DNA of 64,000 bases from Streptomyces longhuiensis (GTDB lineage: Bacteria > Actinomycetota > Actinomycetes > Streptomycetales > Streptomycetaceae): the NCBI RefSeq assembly GCF_020616555.1, contig NZ_CP085173.1:3979501-4043500 (forward strand). The letters run 5' to 3'. The notes under the pieces are model-generated. The model saw only the letters and a list, made by a program, of their open reading frames with translations. It did no database searches and was not told the DNA's origin. A program made the translations under genes and the position numbers. This document shows positions 60,614-64,000 of the stretch, in pieces; position 1 is the first letter of the stretch; every line of letters starts with the position of its first letter.

Positions 60614-61012
60614 TCACGGCGTGCAGACCTTGGTCAGTTCGCCGGCGGCGTCGGTGACGGGGGTGATGTCGGGGGTCTCGTCGCCGTTCTTGATGGCCGT
60701 ACGGACGTTGCCCACGGCCGTATTGAGGTCGTCGACGGCCTTGGAGACGTCGGCGTTGTCGGTCTTGTCGCCGATCTTGTCGAGGTTCTTGTCGATGGAG
60801 TCGAGCGCCTTGTCGGCCTGCGCGGGGTCGTTCGTCGCGTTCTCGACGGCCTGCTGGAGGTCGCTGACGCTGTCGGCGATGGAGTCGGCGGTCTGGACGC
60901 AGTCGAGCGCCTTGTCGAGCGCGCCGCAGCCGGCGGCGGCCGGTACGGCGATGAGTGCCGCGGTGGCGGCTATGACGGCGATGCGGCGACGGTGGCGTGG
61001 GCGCGCGGCCAT
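60614..61012 (-). CDS. Small helical lipoprotein
   Basis: 132 residues from ATG 61012 with GGGGAGG upstream. The signal peptide ends in a lipobox AAGC (PAAAGCGALD). The mature part is a helical repeat of Asp/Lys-rich heptad-like segments (ALDSIDKNLDKIGDKTDN) with two further cysteines. Function unknown. It sits between rph and rdgB, 34 bp before rdgB. Confidence 0.75.
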   Translation of the reverse strand: MAARPRHRRRIAVIAATAALIAVPAAAGCGALDKALDCVQTADSIADSVSDLQQAVENATNDPAQADKALDSIDKNLDKIGDKTDNADVSKAVDDLNTAVGNVRTAIKNGDETPDITPVTDAAGELTKVCTP

Positions 61013-61122
61013 GGAACGGTCCTCCCCTGTGTGCGGAAACGGGCGTACGGCGAGATGCCGTACGCCCGTCCGTAGTGACGCGGTGGGCGTCTTTCGGGTT
61101 GCCACCCTACTTGGCGTGCTCT

Positions 61123-61860
<738 letters not shown>

Positions 61861-61947
61861 GGCAGTGAGCCTAGCGAAAACGTCGAAGGCCCCGTTCCGG
61901 GTGTCCGGTGAGGGGCCTTCTTCGCGCCTAGGCGGGTTGCCCGGCGC

Positions 61948-62181
61948 TCACATCATGTCTTCGATGTCGGCGGCGATGGGGTCGGCGTCGGTGCCGATGA
62001 CGACCTGGATGGCGGTGCCCATCTTGACGACGCCGTGGGCGCCGGCGGCCTTCAGGGCGGCCTCGTCGACCTTGCTGGGGTCGATGACCTCGGTGCGCAG
62101 GCGGGTGATGCAGCCCTCGACCTCTTCGATGTTGTCGAGCCCGCCGAGCCCGGCGACGATCTTCTCAGCCTTGGTGGCCAT
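61948..62181 (-). CDS. nagF: PTS N-acetylglucosamine-type EIIB component
   Basis: 77 residues. The single EIIB domain has the phosphorylated Cys in EVEGCITRLRTEV and the ending VVIGTDADPIAADIEDMM. It is a stand-alone EIIB, as in Streptomyces, where NagF donates phosphate to the NagE permeases. It is divergent from the nagE gene at 62409, with a dre operator between them. Confidence 0.92.
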   Translation of the reverse strand: MATKAEKIVAGLGGLDNIEEVEGCITRLRTEVIDPSKVDEAALKAAGAHGVVKMGTAIQVVIGTDADPIAADIEDMM

Positions 62182-62339
62182 GTGGTTCTCCCTGACTTCT
62201 CTCTTGGCCCGCCATGGGCCCGCTTTGTCACGGTAACCCACGGTTGGCCCATCTTCACGAGCGGTCATTCAACCCGTGACCAATGATGACGATCACGGCG
62301 TCATGCCCTTACAGGCCCGCGCCGACCGACCCGTCCGCG

Positions 62340-62355
62340 ACTGGTCTACACCAGT
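62340..62355. promoter_or_regulatory. dre operator (DasR) between nagF and nagE
   Basis: ACTGGTCTACACCAGT matches the DasR consensus ACTGGTCTAGACCACT at 14 of 16 positions and is itself nearly palindromic. It lies in the divergent promoter of nagF and nagE. Confidence 0.9.
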
Positions 62356-62408
62356 TTCCCACGACCGCCAAACGTACCGCCCCAGCGCCTTGTTCCGGGA
62401 GGACGCCC

Positions 62409-63698
62409 ATGAGCGCCGACAGCGCGGCCGTCTACAGACCCAGCCCGTGGAGCCGCCTTTTCCAGGGTCTGCAGAAGATGGGTCGCAGCCTCCAGCTCCC
62501 CATCGCCGTGCTGCCCGCGGCAGGCATCCTCAACCGGCTCGGCCAGCCGGACGTCTTCGGCGACGAGGGCCTGGGGTGGACCGATGTCTCCAGGGTGATG
62601 GTCGGTGCGGGTGGCGCCCTGCTCGACGGCGCGCTCGGGCTTCCGCTGCTGTTCTGCATCGGTGTGGCGATCGGCATGGCCAAGAAGTCGGACGGTTCGA
62701 CGGCGCTCGCGGCGGTCGTCGGCTTCCTCGTCTACTACAACGTCCTGCGCCAGTTCCCCGAGGGATGCCCGGGCGGCTCCAAGGCGGTCACCACCGGGTG
62801 CCAGCTGACGGTGGACCACACGGTGGTGGCGTTCACCTACCAGAACCCGGGTGTCTTCGGCGGCATCGTCATGGGCCTGCTCGCCGCCTTCTTCTGGCAG
62901 CGTTACCACCGCACCAAACTGGTCGACTGGCTCGGCTTCTTCAACGGCCGCCGCCTCGTCCCGATCATCATGGCCTTCGTCGCCATCGCCGTCGCCGCGA
63001 TCTGCCTGTGGATCTGGCCGCCGATCGGTGACGCCCTGGAGAGCTTCAGCGACTGGCTCGTGGGCCTGGACTGGCTCGGCTCCGGCATCTTCGGTGTCGC
63101 CAACCGCGCGCTGCTGGTGATCGGCCTGCACCAGTTCCTGAACGTGCCCATCTGGTTCCAGTTCGGCACGTACACGAAACCGGACGGCACCGAGGTGCAC
63201 GGTGACATCAACATGTTCCTGGCGGGCGACCCGAACGCGGGCCAGTTCACCTCGGGCTTCTTCCCCATCATGATGTTCGCGCTGCCGGCCGCGTGCCTGG
63301 CGATGACGCACTGCGCGCGCCCGGAGCGCCGCAAGGTGGTCGGCGGTCTGATGCTGTCGGTCGCCCTGACCTCGTTCGTCACCGGCATCACCGAGCCGAT
63401 CGAGTACTCGTTCCTCTTCGTGGCACCGGTGCTCTACGCGATTCACGCGGTCCTCACCGGCGTATCGATGGCGGTGACGTGGGCGCTGGGCGTGCACGAC
63501 GGCTTCAGCTTCTCGGCGGGTCTGATCGACTACGTCATCAACTGGAGCCTCGCGACCAAGCCTTGGCTGATCATCCCGATCGGGCTGGCCTTCGCGGCGG
63601 TCTACTACGCGATCTTCAGATTCGCGATCACCAAGTTCGATCTGAAGACGCCGGGCCGTGAGCCGGAGGACCAGGTCGAGGACGTCACGAAGGCCTGA
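62409..63698 (+). CDS. nagE: PTS N-acetylglucosamine EIIC permease
   Basis: 429 residues. A glucose-family EIIC: LQKMGRSLQLPIAVLPAAGILNRLG-type N-terminus, of which LPIAVLPAAGILNRLG is the family motif, VHGDINMFLAGDP, and GITEPIEYSFLFVAPVLY. About ten membrane helices. It lacks EIIA and EIIB domains, which are supplied by other proteins (NagF gives EIIB). From gene order I expect this to be nagE1. GGGAGG lies 6 nt before the ATG. Confidence 0.92.
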   Translation: MSADSAAVYRPSPWSRLFQGLQKMGRSLQLPIAVLPAAGILNRLGQPDVFGDEGLGWTDVSRVMVGAGGALLDGALGLPLLFCIGVAIGMAKKSDGSTALAAVVGFLVYYNVLRQFPEGCPGGSKAVTTGCQLTVDHTVVAFTYQNPGVFGGIVMGLLAAFFWQRYHRTKLVDWLGFFNGRRLVPIIMAFVAIAVAAICLWIWPPIGDALESFSDWLVGLDWLGSGIFGVANRALLVIGLHQFLNVPIWFQFGTYTKPDGTEVHGDINMFLAGDPNAGQFTSGFFPIMMFALPAACLAMTHCARPERRKVVGGLMLSVALTSFVTGITEPIEYSFLFVAPVLYAIHAVLTGVSMAVTWALGVHDGFSFSAGLIDYVINWSLATKPWLIIPIGLAFAAVYYAIFRFAITKFDLKTPGREPEDQVEDVTKA

Positions 63699-63727
63699 CA
63701 CCCGCTCCCCGAGCCCCGAGCTCCCAC

Positions 63728-63761
63728 AGCCCCCGGACCCTCCTGGTCCGGGGGCTTTGTT
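63728..63761 (+). terminator. nagE intrinsic terminator
   Basis: AGCCCCCGGACC pairs with GGTCCGGGGGCT (12 bp, 5-nt loop), followed by TTTGTT, 30 bp after the stop. A second hairpin AAGGATCCCGC/GCGGGTTCCTT lies at 63790-63817. Confidence 0.85.
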
Positions 63762-63839
63762 CCGCGCTGTCGCATATGACTGAGCGCACAAGGATCCCGC
63801 GAAGGAGCGGGTTCCTTATACGACCTTCACCGTGCTACA

Positions 63840-63872
63840 ACAGGTCTACACCACTGAGTGGTGTAGACCACG
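63840..63872. promoter_or_regulatory. Two adjacent dre operators before the second nagE
   Basis: Site 1 is ACAGGTCTACACCACT (63840-63855) and site 2 is AGTGGTGTAGACCACG (63857-63872), each close to the DasR consensus and separated by 1 bp. They lie 79 bp before the next start, where DasR would block transcription. The tandem pair suggests tighter repression than at nagF/nagE. Confidence 0.88.
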
Positions 63873-63950
63873 CGGCCGCAGAGCCGGGTTTCCGAGACGC
63901 CGCCGTCCCCACCTTTCCCCCGGGCGGCGCCTTGCCTACTGGAGGAAGTT

Positions 63951-64000
63951 GTGACCACGGCCAGTGCCGCCCCCGCGGCCGCCAAGAAGAAGGGCGCGGG
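63951..64000 (+). CDS. Start of a second PTS EIIC gene (nagE2-like), truncated by the window
   Basis: GTG start with GGAGGA upstream, encoding VTTASAAPAAAKKKGA before the edge. The Ala/Lys-rich N-terminus and the two dre sites upstream suggest the second NagE permease (nagE2), but only 16 residues are visible. Confidence 0.7.
   Translation, partial: MTTASAAPAAAKKKGA

Overview
This window is a chromosomal segment of a Streptomyces species. The DNA is very GC-rich with strong third-position GC bias. It carries several Streptomyces hallmarks: a cslA-glxA-cslZ hyphal-tip glycan locus, DasR-type dre operators, an XRE/DUF397 pair, DUF1707, class E and class F sortases, and a LAxTG-type surface protein. 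From memory, the order of the conserved genes resembles the S. coelicolor SCO2830 to SCO2907 stretch, with several insertions. That synteny was not computed.

1-8.4 kb: end of an NmrA-like gene, an acyl-CoA synthetase, two DUF3592 proteins, an AA10 copper monooxygenase preceded by a perfect GGTCTAGACC palindrome, an SPFH/nucleoside-kinase pair, a secreted NlpC/P60-like hydrolase, tRNA-Lys(CTT) followed by tandem copies of its 3' half, and a FadR-type regulator. 8.4-15.5 kb: cslA-glxA facing cslZ (GH6), then a class F sortase operon. 15.5-22.4 kb: an ABC uptake operon of the 2-aminoethylphosphonate type with its GntR regulator and a HAD phosphatase, then an LARTG surface protein. 22.4-30.4 kb: ROK regulator divergent from a Gfo/Idh/MocA oxidoreductase, a FAH-family enzyme, a YidC paralogue, a class E sortase and a SEC-C protein.

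30.4-42.5 kb is accessory. It starts with a lower-GC island (about 30.45-35.52 kb) holding a PLD-nuclease/SF2-helicase/DUF3427 protein, a small membrane protein and a protein with an SRA-like modified-DNA reader domain. This is my best candidate for an undescribed defence system. XRE/DUF397 genes follow, then a polymorphic-toxin locus: two WXG100-like proteins, an RNase A-type toxin, an immunity gene, an orphan toxin module and a second immunity gene.

42.5-58.3 kb: VOC protein, AraC-type regulator divergent from an MFS exporter, DUF445, SGNH hydrolase, a four-gene ABC-2/DUF1707 operon, a bifunctional penicillin-binding protein, an SMR exporter under a guanidine-III riboswitch, a GroES-like protein, DUF3618, Bcp and a ProP-like transporter. 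58.3-64 kb: two overlapping HNH genes abutting tRNA-Leu(TAG), rdgB, a lipoprotein, rph, and the GlcNAc phosphotransferase genes nagF, nagE and the start of a second nagE, with three dre operators. The dre sites at both ends suggest that GlcNAc sensing by DasR links sugar uptake with the monooxygenase of the glycan locus.
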